Position numbers and translations under genes: made by a program | Origin: Hyphomicrobium sp. CS1BSMeth3 | GTDB taxonomy: Bacteria > Pseudomonadota > Alphaproteobacteria > Rhizobiales > Hyphomicrobiaceae | Length of the DNA: 64,000 bases | Direction of reading: 5' to 3' | Assembly (NCBI RefSeq): GCF_900117415.1 | Contig: NZ_FPEI01000004.1 | Coordinates: 620,001-684,000 of the forward strand | Shown: piece by piece, positions 45,365-53,827 of the stretch | How positions within the stretch are numbered: the stretch's first letter is position 1 | Layout: each line of letters starts with the position of its first letter | Notes under the pieces: generated by a model | Databases searched by the model: none | The model's input: only the letters and a program-made list of their open reading frames with translations | Told to the model about the DNA's origin: nothing

Positions 45365-46507
45365 ATGCAACAAGGCGGCGCGGAGGGGTACGTGCTCGGA
45401 ATTGGCGGCAAGCGGCAACGCGCGATCAATCTCGCGCTCCAGGGCGGTGGCGTGCACGGCGCGTTCACCTGGGGCGTGCTCGATCGCCTGCTCGAGGATG
45501 ACGAGCCGCTTCGCTTTTCCTGGATCAGTGCGACCAGTGCCGGCGCGGTGAATGCCGCGGCACTCGCGAGCGGCCTCGCCAGTGGCGGCCGCGAGCAAGC
45601 CCGGCAGACGCTCCGCAGGGTGTGGGAAGCCGTGCAGGAGGCGGGAGTTCCCGACCTCATGCGGCTCAACCCATTCCTTCGCGGCATCAGCCGTCCTGTC
45701 GCCGCACTCCTTTCGCCCTATGATTTCAATCCGCTCGGCTTTGATCCTCTCCGCCGCATTCTCAACGGGCACATCGATTTCGAGCGCATCCGCGCTTATG
45801 CCGATCTCGAGCTGCTCATTGCTGCGACCGATGTCGCGACCGGCGCCAAACGCCTCTTCCGCCGCGCGGAGCTGAGCGTCGAGGCCGTGCTTGCCTCCGC
45901 CTGCCTGCCGACCATCCACCATGCTGTCGAGATCGAGGGCCGTGCCTACTGGGATGGCGGTTTCTCGGCCAATCCCGACCTCGTCACGCTCGCCGCCGAG
46001 AGCCCGATCGGCGACACACTCCTTGTTCTGCTCAGCGCGATGGATGAGCCGGGCGTGCCACGTTCGGCGCGCGAGATCGCCGGCACGGTCAGCCGCATTA
46101 CCTTCAACCAGCCTCTGCGCCGCGACATCGAGCTGATCGAGGCGGCACGGGCAGCCGCCGACATGGGTTGGTGGCGGCGCACGGATACGCCGGCGCGGCG
46201 CCTTGCGCGCCACCGGTTCCACCTCGTCGAGGCCGGCCACCACACGGCGATCCTGCCCGCCGACAGCAAGATCCAACCTGACCGGACGACCATCTCGCGC
46301 CTCTTCCTCGCCGGCCACACGGAAGCCGGCAAGTGGTTGGATCGGCACGCCTCGGCCGTTGGCCGGCACGCGACCGTCGATCTCGCCCAGCATCTCGGCA
46401 AGGTCTCGATCCCGATCGCGCGAACGCGCGAAGCCTACGTTCCCGAGAACGACGATCCTTCCCAGACCGAAGACCCGCCGCGTTCGGCACCGGCCTCCAG
46501 CGCCTGA
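45365..46507 (+). CDS. Patatin-like phospholipase
   Basis: A 380-residue patatin-family lipid acyl hydrolase with a Ser-Asp dyad. The oxyanion loop is GGGVHG (27-32). The nucleophile elbow reads ATSAG (56-60) with Ser58, so the first glycine of GxSxG is replaced by alanine. The Asp is in YWDGGFSANP. A cytosolic location is likely (no signal peptide). A longer frame from 45332 overlaps the ATPase gene. It starts 4 nt after the ABC ATPase stop, so it is probably expressed with the importer. Confidence 0.92.
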   Translation: MQQGGAEGYVLGIGGKRQRAINLALQGGGVHGAFTWGVLDRLLEDDEPLRFSWISATSAGAVNAAALASGLASGGREQARQTLRRVWEAVQEAGVPDLMRLNPFLRGISRPVAALLSPYDFNPLGFDPLRRILNGHIDFERIRAYADLELLIAATDVATGAKRLFRRAELSVEAVLASACLPTIHHAVEIEGRAYWDGGFSANPDLVTLAAESPIGDTLLVLLSAMDEPGVPRSAREIAGTVSRITFNQPLRRDIELIEAARAAADMGWWRRTDTPARRLARHRFHLVEAGHHTAILPADSKIQPDRTTISRLFLAGHTEAGKWLDRHASAVGRHATVDLAQHLGKVSIPIARTREAYVPENDDPSQTEDPPRSAPASSA

Positions 46508-46660
46508 GCAGAGCCGATCCCTCCGACGATTGAAGCATTCCAAGCAGGCCGCGGGACGCTATAAAGTCCTCCAAGCCGCCGCCGGGTTTCCGCCCGACCT
46601 GCGGCCAATAATTTGCGCGCGCCGCATGGGCGCTCGGTCCAACTGGAGGGAACGTAGCCG

Positions 46661-47848
46661 ATGTCGTTTGAGAAAATTCGTCCGACCCGCCGCGGCCTCA
46701 TGAAGGGCGCGCTCGCCACCGTCACCGCATCGACCGTGCCAACCGGCTGGGCTATCGCGCAGGCGCGCCCGCTCAAAGTGGGATTGATGCTCCCCTACTC
46801 GGGCACGTTCGCCAAGCTCGGCGAAAACATTACCTTCGCCGTCGAGATGCTGATCGCGGAGAAGGGCGGCAAGCTCGGCGGGCGCGAGGTCCAGATCATC
46901 AAGCTCGATGATGAATCGAAGCCCGAGAACGCGCCGCAGAATACGGACCGCCTCGTGAAGCGCGATCAGGTCGATGTGCTGATCGGCACCGTGCACTCGG
47001 GCGTGCAGATGGGCATCCACAAGGTCGTGCGCGAGACCGGTACGCTGACGATCGTGCCCAATGCCGGCGCCAATGCCGTGACGCGCGCGCTTTGCGCCAA
47101 GAACGTGTTCCGCACATCCTTCACGAACTGGCAGCCCGCCTACGGCATGGGTCTGGCGCTCGGCGCCAAGGGCGTGAAGAAGGCGGCATGGATCACCTGG
47201 GACTACGCCGCCGGCAATGAAGCCGGCGAGGGTTTCAAGGAGGGTCTTGCCAAACATGGCGGCGAGGTCGTGCGCACGCTCACGCTCAAGTTCCCGGACA
47301 CGAACTTCCAACCCCTGCTCGCGCAGATCCCCGGCCTCGGCGTCGAGGCAGTGGGCGTGTTCTTCGCTGGCGGCGGTGCGGTGCAGTTCGTGAAGGAGTA
47401 CAAGTCGGCCGGCATTCAGGTGCCGCTCTGTGGCTCGGGCTTCCTCACGGAAGGCGTGCTCGGCGCTCAGGGTGCCGCCGCCGAGGGCATCGAGACCGCC
47501 CTCCACTATGGCGACAACCTCGACAATGCGAGGGACAAGGTCTTCCGCAAGGCCTTCCAGGACCGCACGCAGCGCGAGGCGGATGTCTATGCCGTGCAGG
47601 GCTATGACGCAGCCCAACTCCTCGCGGTCGGCATCGAAGCGGTCAAAGGCAACATCGAGGACGAGGCCAATCTCTACAAGGCCATGCGCAGCGCCAAGAT
47701 CGAGAGCCCGCGCGGACCGATCTCGATGTCGGCCTCGCAGGAGATCGTCCACAATATCTATCTGCGGCGCGCCGAAGGCGGGCTGAACAAGGTGGTCGGC
47801 ATTGCCGCGCCGGCTCTCGCCGATCCGGGCACGGGCTGCAAGCTCTGA
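46661..47848 (+). CDS. ABC transporter substrate-binding protein, branched-chain amino-acid type (Tat-exported)
   Basis: A 395-residue type I periplasmic binding protein (LivK/amide-binding family). The N-terminus TRRGLMKGALATVTAS carries a twin-arginine signal with cleavage near AIAQA (about residue 34). The first lobe starts PLKVGLMLPYSGTFAKLGEN, typical of the family. No permease or ATPase genes of the Liv type are adjacent, so it is an orphan binding protein. GGAGGGAA precedes the ATG at 46661. The 153-bp gap upstream shows no gene. Confidence 0.93.
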   Translation: MSFEKIRPTRRGLMKGALATVTASTVPTGWAIAQARPLKVGLMLPYSGTFAKLGENITFAVEMLIAEKGGKLGGREVQIIKLDDESKPENAPQNTDRLVKRDQVDVLIGTVHSGVQMGIHKVVRETGTLTIVPNAGANAVTRALCAKNVFRTSFTNWQPAYGMGLALGAKGVKKAAWITWDYAAGNEAGEGFKEGLAKHGGEVVRTLTLKFPDTNFQPLLAQIPGLGVEAVGVFFAGGGAVQFVKEYKSAGIQVPLCGSGFLTEGVLGAQGAAAEGIETALHYGDNLDNARDKVFRKAFQDRTQREADVYAVQGYDAAQLLAVGIEAVKGNIEDEANLYKAMRSAKIESPRGPISMSASQEIVHNIYLRRAEGGLNKVVGIAAPALADPGTGCKL

Positions 47849-47856
47849 GGACGTCT

Positions 47857-47890
47857 TTTCCCCTCTTCCCGTAAGCACGGGGAGAGGGGA
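47857..47890. repeat. Single hairpin related to family 2 repeats
   Basis: TCCCCTCTTCCCG and CGGGGAGAGGGGA flank a short loop about 10 nt after the binding-protein stop codon. It matches one arm of the paired-hairpin repeats at 881, 7248 and 50687. It probably serves as the terminator of the preceding gene. Confidence 0.6.
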
Positions 47891-48054
47891 AATCCCGCCG
47901 CCTGACTTCTGATCACCAAGTCTTCCGGCGATCGGATGACACTTCTGCTCTGTTCTGTCATATAGCCCTCGAGAACAGGTGCCTTATGATCGGCGCCCGC
48001 CTGCGCCCGCGCGCCTCCGCAGCGGCGCGGCCTCGATCCCCGAGAGGAACTCAG

Positions 48055-49560
48055 ATGGCGGTTTCCAAATCCCAGATTCTCGAGCAGTTGAAGCGCATCA
48101 AGGGGCCCGATCTCGAGGGCAACATCGTCGACCTCGGCCTCGTCTCCGAGATCCTGCTCCGCGACGACAAGGTCTATTTCTCCATCACCGTCCCGCCGGA
48201 CAAGGCGGCCGCGCTCGAGCCGCTCCGGCAGGCCGCGGAAAAGGTCGTGAAGGACATTCCCGGCGTGCAGGGCGTGACCGCGGTGCTGACCGCAGAAGCG
48301 GCGCGCGGCGGCAATGCTGGCGCGGCCCCGCCTCGTGCGGACAGTTCGCGCGTCCAGCAGGTGCGCGCACAGCAGAGCGCTGCCCGCGAAGCCGCAGCGC
48401 GCCCGCAGCCTGCGCCTGGCGGCCGCCCCTCGGCCGGCGTGCCCGGCATCAAGCACATGATCGCCGTGGCCTCGGGCAAGGGCGGCGTCGGCAAGTCGAC
48501 AACGGCGGTCAATCTCGCGCTCGGCTTCCAGGCGATCGGGCTCAAGGCCGGCATTCTCGACGCCGACATCTACGGTCCCTCGCAGCCGCGCCTGCTCGGC
48601 CTCTCTGGGCGCCCGCAAGTCATCGAGGGCTCGAACCGCCTCAAGCCCATGGAAGGCTTCGGCCTCAAGGCCATGTCCATGGGCTTCATGGTGGACGAAG
48701 GCACGCCGATCATCTGGCGCGGGCCCATGGTCGTCTCGGCGCTCACGCAGATGCTGCGCGAGGTCGAGTGGGGTGAGCTCGACGTGCTCGTCATCGACAT
48801 GCCGCCCGGCACCGGCGACGTGCAGCTCACTATGGCGCAGCAGGTGCCGCTCTCCGGCGCCATCATCGTCTCGACGCCGCAGGATCTGGCGCTCATCGAC
48901 GCCCGCAAGGGCCTCGCCATGTTCCGCAAGACCGACATTCCCGTGCTCGGCATCATCGAGAACATGAGCTACTTCCTCTGCCCGAGCTGCGGCGAGCGCT
49001 CCGACATCTTCGGACATGGTGGCGCGGCGGAAGAGGCGCGCAAGCTCGGCATTCCCTTCCTCGGTGAAGTGCCGCTGCACATGTCGATCCGCGCGCGCTC
49101 GGACGAAGGCCGCCCGATCGTCGCCGCCGAGCCCGAGAGCCAGCATGCACAGATCTTCCGCGACCTCGCGGCCAAGGCTTGGGACGAGCTTTCCGGCGCC
49201 GCCGGCCAGCGCGTGCCGCCGCCATCCCTAAAGGTGAAGCCCGGCGCCGACGCACTCGATGTCTCATTCCAGGATGGCGGGCGCTACGAGCTTTCAGCCG
49301 AGATGCTGCGCGTCATGAGCCCGTCCGCCGAGGTGCAGGGCCATTCGCCGGAGCAACGCGTCACGGTCGGCAAAAAGCGCAACGTGAAGATCCGCGACCT
49401 CGTGCCCGTCGGCAACTATGCGGTGAAGATCGTGTTCGACGACGGCCACGACACCGGCCTCTACACGTGGTCCTACCTCGCGCTGCTCGGGCGCGAGAAA
49501 GATAAACGTTGGGCCCAGTATCTTAAGGAACTGGAAGCCAAGGGCCTCAGTCGAGGTTAG
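48055..49560 (+). CDS. mrp: Mrp/ApbC-type Fe-S carrier ATPase with C-terminal DUF971 (HCF101-like)
   Basis: A 501-residue fusion. Residues 6-80 are a MIP18/DUF59 (FSCA) domain; about 80-130 is an Ala/Pro/Gln-rich linker; 133-380 is the Mrp/NBP35 P-loop ATPase with deviant Walker A GKGGVGKST (141-149), DADIYGPSQP (169-178), VIDMPPGTGD (246-255) and the cluster-binding CPSC (309-312); 392-490 is a DUF971 domain (GBBH-like N-terminal). This three-domain order is that of the chloroplast [4Fe-4S] carrier HCF101. It should load [4Fe-4S] clusters into client proteins, possibly including complex I; this is inference. The ATG at 48055 follows GAGAGGAAC; the frame from 47986 adds an unsupported Arg-rich leader. 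Confidence 0.95.
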   Translation: MAVSKSQILEQLKRIKGPDLEGNIVDLGLVSEILLRDDKVYFSITVPPDKAAALEPLRQAAEKVVKDIPGVQGVTAVLTAEAARGGNAGAAPPRADSSRVQQVRAQQSAAREAAARPQPAPGGRPSAGVPGIKHMIAVASGKGGVGKSTTAVNLALGFQAIGLKAGILDADIYGPSQPRLLGLSGRPQVIEGSNRLKPMEGFGLKAMSMGFMVDEGTPIIWRGPMVVSALTQMLREVEWGELDVLVIDMPPGTGDVQLTMAQQVPLSGAIIVSTPQDLALIDARKGLAMFRKTDIPVLGIIENMSYFLCPSCGERSDIFGHGGAAEEARKLGIPFLGEVPLHMSIRARSDEGRPIVAAEPESQHAQIFRDLAAKAWDELSGAAGQRVPPPSLKVKPGADALDVSFQDGGRYELSAEMLRVMSPSAEVQGHSPEQRVTVGKKRNVKIRDLVPVGNYAVKIVFDDGHDTGLYTWSYLALLGREKDKRWAQYLKELEAKGLSRG

Positions 49561-49630
49561 TTCGCATACGGTCGGCGTAACCTCAATTTTACGCCTCTGC
49601 GATGTACTGCCCCTGCCCAGCCGGCGCGCG

Positions 49631-49797
49631 CTAGTGTGGTGATTCCGAAGTCCGCCACCCCTTCGCGGCAGGTGTCGGAAGCGGACTTCGAAATCTGAAC
49701 CACACTAGAATCATAGACTTGCTAGTGTCCTTTCGATCGTGAAGTTCGCTCGAAAGCCCGCCGCAAATGGTGGCAAACTTCGCGATCGGGACACTAG
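49631..49797. repeat. Two-hairpin palindromic element (REPIN-like), copy 2
   Basis: Hairpin A is 49631-49708 and hairpin B 49722-49797, again with a 13-nt spacer. Hairpin A has outer arms CTAGTGTGGT / ACCACACTAG, where copy 1 has CTAGTGCGAT / ATCGCACTAG: the changed bases are compensated on the other arm. The TGA bulge on the 3' arm of A and a TTT bulge on the 5' arm of B are in the same positions as in copy 1. It lies between the mrp stop and the DUF2750 gene in the same orientation as copy 1. Confidence 0.92.
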
Positions 49798-49831
49798 CCG
49801 CGACCGGACCAAAGAGCGTGGGAGGGGAGCA

Positions 49832-50539
49832 ATGCTGCTGCGGCAAGTCGATCCGCGCCATGCCGCCGTACTGGCCGATTTCGTGCGCAAGGTCGTTGCG
49901 TCCCGCACGGTATGGGCTGTGGCCGGCGCCGAGGGTCTCGCACGTCTGCCCTCGCCGACGCGGCGCGCCCGCGAAGCCACGATCTTCTGGGCCGAGCAGG
50001 AGGACGCCGAGCGCGCTGCCGAGAAGGTCGCGACCGAGCCGCGCGTCAAGCCGATCCCGCTCGCTGATTTCATGCACGAGGTCCTGCCCAAGCTGCGCGA
50101 GCTCGAACGCGCCGTCGGCACGAACTGGCTTGCTGCACCCTGCGAGCCCGAGATCGAGCCCACGGAGCTCCTCGAGCGGCTCCGCCAGGAAATTCTCGCG
50201 AGCTTCGTGCGCCAGGCTGTCGGTCAGGGCGGGCTCTATATCCTCGAGGATGACCAGGGCCCGACCTTCGCTGCGTCGACCGAAGTCCCGAATACGCTCA
50301 TCCTGCCTGTGTGGACCCAGCGTGAGGAAGCCGAGATCGTCCAGCGCGGCTTCTGGCAGGACATGGACGTCTCGCACATCCCGGTCGCGACCTTCATCGA
50401 GCGCACGCTCGTCTGGCTCGACGAGATCGGGCGCTCGGTGGCCCCGAGCTACACGCCGCGCGTCGCGAACATCGAGCTGGCGCCTGGCGATATCGCGGAG
50501 CGCCTCAAGAAGCTGCAGCGCCTCCAGGCGCATGTTTGA
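49832..50539 (+). CDS. Tandem DUF2750-like protein
   Basis: A 235-residue soluble protein with two similar halves. The first (about 20-95) contains RTVWAVAGAEGLARLPSPTR and IFWAEQEDAERAA; the second (about 115-200) contains GGLYILEDDQGPTFAASTEV and LILPVWTQREEAEIV. Each resembles the DUF2750 fold (a strand pair reading out a protein line, then W-x-x-x-x-x-A). Function unknown. GGGAGGGGAG precedes the ATG at 49832; the frame continues open upstream into the palindromic element but that part is not coding. Confidence 0.8.
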   Translation: MLLRQVDPRHAAVLADFVRKVVASRTVWAVAGAEGLARLPSPTRRAREATIFWAEQEDAERAAEKVATEPRVKPIPLADFMHEVLPKLRELERAVGTNWLAAPCEPEIEPTELLERLRQEILASFVRQAVGQGGLYILEDDQGPTFAASTEVPNTLILPVWTQREEAEIVQRGFWQDMDVSHIPVATFIERTLVWLDEIGRSVAPSYTPRVANIELAPGDIAERLKKLQRLQAHV

Positions 50540-50547
50540 TCTTGTCG

Positions 50548-50572
50548 CCGCGGGCTGCCGGGAAGAGGTGCT
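50548..50572 (+). repeat. 25-nt post-stop repeat, copy 2
   Basis: It matches 733-757 at 24 of 25 positions and starts 9 nt after the DUF2750 stop codon. A family 2 paired-hairpin repeat follows about 115 nt later, as it does at the first copy. Confidence 0.5.
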
Positions 50573-50686
50573 TCGCATTCCGTCGTGGTGCTATGCCCGC
50601 GGCCGCCATAGCGACAGCGATCGAATGTGGCCATGCCTTCCGTATGTCTGAGAAGGACTGCAGTGCTCGCGGCAAGCGCGGCAGGT

Positions 50687-50810
50687 CCCTTCTCCCCGTC
50701 CTTCACGGGGAGAAGGTTAGGATGAGGGGCAGGAGCTTGTGCGACGTCGGAGTTTGCCGCTGCCCCTCACCCCGACCCTCTCCCCATTGAAGCCAATGGG
50801 GAGAGGGGGG
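50687..50810. repeat. Paired-hairpin palindromic repeat, family 2, copy 3
   Basis: The left hairpin is CCTTCTCCCC / GGGGAGAAGG followed by TTAGGATGAGGGGC; the right is GCCCCTCACCCCGACCC and CTCTCCCC / GGGGAGAG. The AAGG-type arm is on the left and the AGGG-type arm on the right, the reverse of copies 1 and 2, while the central spacer aligns in the same direction as theirs. The whole 392-bp gap 50540-50931 between the DUF2750 gene and pccB otherwise shows no gene. Confidence 0.8.
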
Positions 50811-50931
50811 AAAGTGGATGCGCAAGTGCCCCGCCGCCAAAACCATCCCAACCTTCCGTTTTGCCCCCTTCCGCCCCCCGTGCTAGACACGCCTGGAACT
50901 CACGTTGCAGTGCACTAGGGGCAAGAAATCC

Positions 50932-52464
50932 ATGAGGAATGTTCTCGAGGAGCTCGAGCGGCGGCGCGACATCGCCAGGCTCGGTGGCGGCGAAGCCCGC
51001 ATCGCAGCCCAGCACAAGCGCGGCAAGCTCACGGCCCGCGAGCGCATCGAGCTTCTCATGGACGAGGGCTCGTTCGAGGAATTCGACATGTACGTCGAGC
51101 ACCGCTCGACGGACTTCGGCATGGAGAAGACCAAGTTCCCGGGCGACGGCGTCGTCACCGGCTGGGGCACGATCAACGGTCGCGTCGTCTACGTCTTCGC
51201 CAAGGACTTCACGGTCTTCGGCGGCTCGCTCAGCGAGGCGCACGCGAAGAAGATCACCAAGATCCAGGACATGGCGCTGCAGAACCGCGCGCCCATCATC
51301 GGCCTCTTCGATGCGGGCGGCGCGCGCATCCAGGAAGGCGTCGCGGCGCTCGGCGGCTATGGCGAGGTCTTCCTGCGCAATGTGCTGGCTTCCGGCGTCA
51401 TCCCGCAGATCTCGGTCATCATGGGACCGTGCGCAGGCGGTGACGTCTACTCGCCGGCCATGACCGACTTCATCTTCATGGTGAAGGACACGAGCTATAT
51501 GTTCGTGACCGGCCCCGATGTCGTGAAGACCGTGACCAACGAGACGGTCACCGCGGAAGAGCTCGGCGGCGCCAAGGTGCACACGACCAAGTCCTCGATT
51601 GCCGACCGCGCCTACGAGAACGACGTCGAGACGCTGCTGCAGATGCGCCGGCTCATGGACTTCCTGCCGTCCAACAACAAGTCGGGCGTGCCGCTCCTCC
51701 CGACCAAGGACGTGCCCGACCGCATCGAGATGAGCCTCGATACGCTCATTCCCGCGAATCCCAACCAGCCCTACGACATCAAGGAGCTGATCCTCAAGGT
51801 CGTGGACGAAGGCGACTTCTTCGAGATCCAGGATCAGTTCGCGAAGAACATCGTGACGGGCTTTGCGCGCATGGAAGGCCGCACGGTCGGCATCGTCGCC
51901 AACCAGCCCATGGTGCTCGCCGGCGTGCTCGACAGCGATGCCTCGCGCAAGGCCGCGCGCTTCGTGCGCTTCTGCGACTGTTTCGAGATCCCGATCATCA
52001 CCTTCGTCGATGTGCCAGGCTTCCTGCCGGGCACGGCGCAGGAGTACGGCGGCCTCATCAAGCACGGCGCCAAGTTGCTGTTCGCCTACTCGGAAGCCAC
52101 CGTGCCGAAAATCACCGTCATCACGCGCAAGGCTTATGGCGGCGCCTATGACGTCATGAGCTCGAAGCACATTCGCGGCGACGTGAACTACGCATGGCCC
52201 TCGGCCGAGATCGCGGTCATGGGCGCCAAAGGCGCGGCCGAGATCCTCTATCGCGCCGAGCTCGGCGATCCCGAGAAGATCAAGGCGCGCATCGACGAGT
52301 ACCAGGCCCGCTTCGCGAACCCGTTCGTCGCCGCCGAGCGCGGCTACATCGACGAAGTGATCATGCCACACGGCACGCGTCGCCGGATCTGCCGCGCGCT
52401 CAACATGCTGCGCAACAAGCAAGCCCAGAACCCCTGGAAGAAGCACGACAACATACCGCTTTGA
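50932..52464 (+). CDS. pccB: Propionyl-CoA carboxylase beta subunit (carboxyltransferase)
   Basis: The carboxyltransferase subunit that moves CO2 from carboxybiotin to propionyl-CoA, giving methylmalonyl-CoA. The 510-residue product has the two crotonase-like halves: [19 protein letters not shown] and [18 protein letters not shown] in the first, and [20 protein letters not shown] and [21 protein letters not shown] in the second. Length and motifs fit PccB rather than AccD or MCC. The alpha (biotin) subunit is not adjacent. The ATG at 50932 follows GGGGCAAG. An HEPN-domain gene follows 27 nt later. Confidence 0.95.
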   Translation: MRNVLEELERRRDIARLGGGEARIAAQHKRGKLTARERIELLMDEGSFEEFDMYVEHRSTDFGMEKTKFPGDGVVTGWGTINGRVVYVFAKDFTVFGGSLSEAHAKKITKIQDMALQNRAPIIGLFDAGGARIQEGVAALGGYGEVFLRNVLASGVIPQISVIMGPCAGGDVYSPAMTDFIFMVKDTSYMFVTGPDVVKTVTNETVTAEELGGAKVHTTKSSIADRAYENDVETLLQMRRLMDFLPSNNKSGVPLLPTKDVPDRIEMSLDTLIPANPNQPYDIKELILKVVDEGDFFEIQDQFAKNIVTGFARMEGRTVGIVANQPMVLAGVLDSDASRKAARFVRFCDCFEIPIITFVDVPGFLPGTAQEYGGLIKHGAKLLFAYSEATVPKITVITRKAYGGAYDVMSSKHIRGDVNYAWPSAEIAVMGAKGAAEILYRAELGDPEKIKARIDEYQARFANPFVAAERGYIDEVIMPHGTRRRICRALNMLRNKQAQNPWKKHDNIPL

Positions 52465-52491
52465 CCTAGACCAGCCTGCAAGGAGACGCCG

Positions 52492-53016
52492 ATGGTCGAT
52501 CAGCCGGTCTTTGTGACCAAGGTCGACACAGAGAAGCTTGCTGAAGCCCTTTCGTCCAACGACGATGTGGGGGTTGTGCTTCGGGCACATCTGCAAATCG
52601 AGCGCGCAATGGTGCGCGTGCTTGAACAGAAATTCCCTCACTACGCAGAATTAGAGCATCAATACTATTCTCAGCACATGAAGTCGTTGCGGGCGTTGGG
52701 CGCAACAGGACCGATTTTCGACCTCGCACATGAGATAAACAAAATCAGAAACGACATGGCTCATCTAAGGAAGCGCGAACGGACCCGAATTCTTGAGGAC
52801 GACGTCAAGCGACTTCGCAATCATAGCCTAGGAGCTTTTGGTCGCGATGTGCTCGAATACACATGCACTCTAAATAGTGATGGACCGAAACCCCTGCGCG
52901 AGTTCAATTTGAGACAGCAATTTTTGGTCATCGCCATCATGGTCGCGAGCGCGATAGATACTATACCGCAGCGTGAGAACCACGTAGTCGAGCCCAGACC
53001 CGGTTCGTCCGCTTAA
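52492..53016 (+). CDS. Solitary HEPN-domain protein (putative RNase)
   Basis: A 174-residue, all-helical protein. Residues 75-93 read FDLAHEINKIRNDMAHLRK; the RNDMAH at 86-91 is the R-x4-H motif (with a polar residue after Arg) of catalytic HEPN RNases. An upstream helix (VLRAHLQIERAMVRVLEQ, 29-46) is in the place usual for HEPN proteins of the DUF4145/MltR-like kind. The gene is richer in A+T than its neighbours: 52621-52680 has only 24 G/C of 60. No nucleotidyltransferase partner is next to it. It may be recently acquired. AAGGAG precedes the ATG. Function unknown; toxin, anti-phage or housekeeping roles are all possible. Confidence 0.85.
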   Translation: MVDQPVFVTKVDTEKLAEALSSNDDVGVVLRAHLQIERAMVRVLEQKFPHYAELEHQYYSQHMKSLRALGATGPIFDLAHEINKIRNDMAHLRKRERTRILEDDVKRLRNHSLGAFGRDVLEYTCTLNSDGPKPLREFNLRQQFLVIAIMVASAIDTIPQRENHVVEPRPGSSA

Positions 53017-53039
53017 GCCAAAACCACGCAGAGATCCCG

Positions 53040-53438
53040 GTGTCAACCGCTCCAGAAAGGCCTCATGCAGTCCCAGCCCCGACGGGCGCGGTTCGGCGCA
53101 CGCTGCAGCTCGAAGGTGCAGCCCTCGCCGCCGCCGCGCTCGTCACCTACACGCACCTCGGGGAATCCTGGTGGCTGTTCGCGCTGCTGCTGCTGGCCCC
53201 AGACCTGAGCTTTGCCGCGTATCTGGCGGGACCGCGCGTCGGCGCCGTCGTCTACAATCTCGTGCACAGCACGATCGGGCCCATTCTGCTCGGCACATTC
53301 GCCTATCTTGCGGGCGCCATTCCGGCCGTTGCCGTCGCTCTGATCTGGCTCTTCCACATCGGCACCGACCGGATGCTCGGCTACGGCCTCAAATACGGCA
53401 CGGGCTTCAAGGACACCCACCTCGGCCGCATCGGCTGA
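53040..53438 (+). CDS. DUF4260 membrane protein
   Basis: A 132-residue membrane protein of the DUF4260 family with about four helices and the C-terminal signature RMLGYGLKYGTGFKDTHLGR. Function unknown. GTG at 53040 is used, 23 nt after the HEPN gene stop. A related layout is not known to me, so linkage to the HEPN gene may be chance. It is convergent with the small gene that follows (9 nt apart). Confidence 0.85.
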   Translation: MSTAPERPHAVPAPTGAVRRTLQLEGAALAAAALVTYTHLGESWWLFALLLLAPDLSFAAYLAGPRVGAVVYNLVHSTIGPILLGTFAYLAGAIPAVAVALIWLFHIGTDRMLGYGLKYGTGFKDTHLGRIG

Positions 53439-53447
53439 AGGCGGGGC

Positions 53448-53681
53448 TCAGTCCGCCGGGAAATCCTCGAGCGCGCGCACCGCGCGTATGGCCTCGATGC
53501 CATGGAGCTGGACGCCTGTCCCGGTGATCGCGGGCGTCTCGCCCGGCTTGTGGCGCTCGATGGCGAGCCGCACGGCATTGGCGAGCCCGAGGCGACGCTC
53601 GGTGTACTCCCCCGGCGCATGTGCGGCCGTCGCGTCGCGGATGTAGGCCACCGGCGCGTTGTAGTCGAACTTGCTGGACAT
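53448..53681 (-). CDS. Small conserved-looking hypothetical protein
   Basis: A 77-residue soluble product (MSSKFDYNAPVAYIRDATAA...). No family recognised. The composition and codon use are like real genes of the region, with no membrane span or signal. A purine-rich GGGGGCC precedes the ATG at 53681; six residues longer from 53699 is an alternative. It lies between the convergent DUF4260 gene and the rightward tRNA-Gly. Confidence 0.65.
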   Translation of the reverse strand: MSSKFDYNAPVAYIRDATAAHAPGEYTERRLGLANAVRLAIERHKPGETPAITGTGVQLHGIEAIRAVRALEDFPAD

Positions 53682-53782
53682 TGCGGCCCCCCGCTCCAAC
53701 TCCCCCGGGAGAGCATGACACAGTCGCTACATTTTCGTCCACGGGAGAGGACGTCGGAGCGGCCCGCGCACATCTCACCCAC

Positions 53783-53810
53783 TTGCCAATGGCGGGTAAC
53801 ACGCTAAAAC
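53783..53810 (+). promoter_or_regulatory. Candidate promoter of tRNA-Gly
   Basis: TTGCCA (53783-53788), a 16-nt spacer and TAAAAC (53805-53810) lie 17 nt before the tRNA 5' end, a good position and near-consensus sigma-70 boxes. Confidence 0.5.
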
Positions 53811-53827
53811 GGCGCGACGCTGGAGAT

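Noticed and set aside
52492-53016. HEPN/MNT toxin-antitoxin pair
   Set aside because: No nucleotidyltransferase (GSxxxG/DxD) protein is encoded on either side, so only a solitary HEPN gene is claimed.
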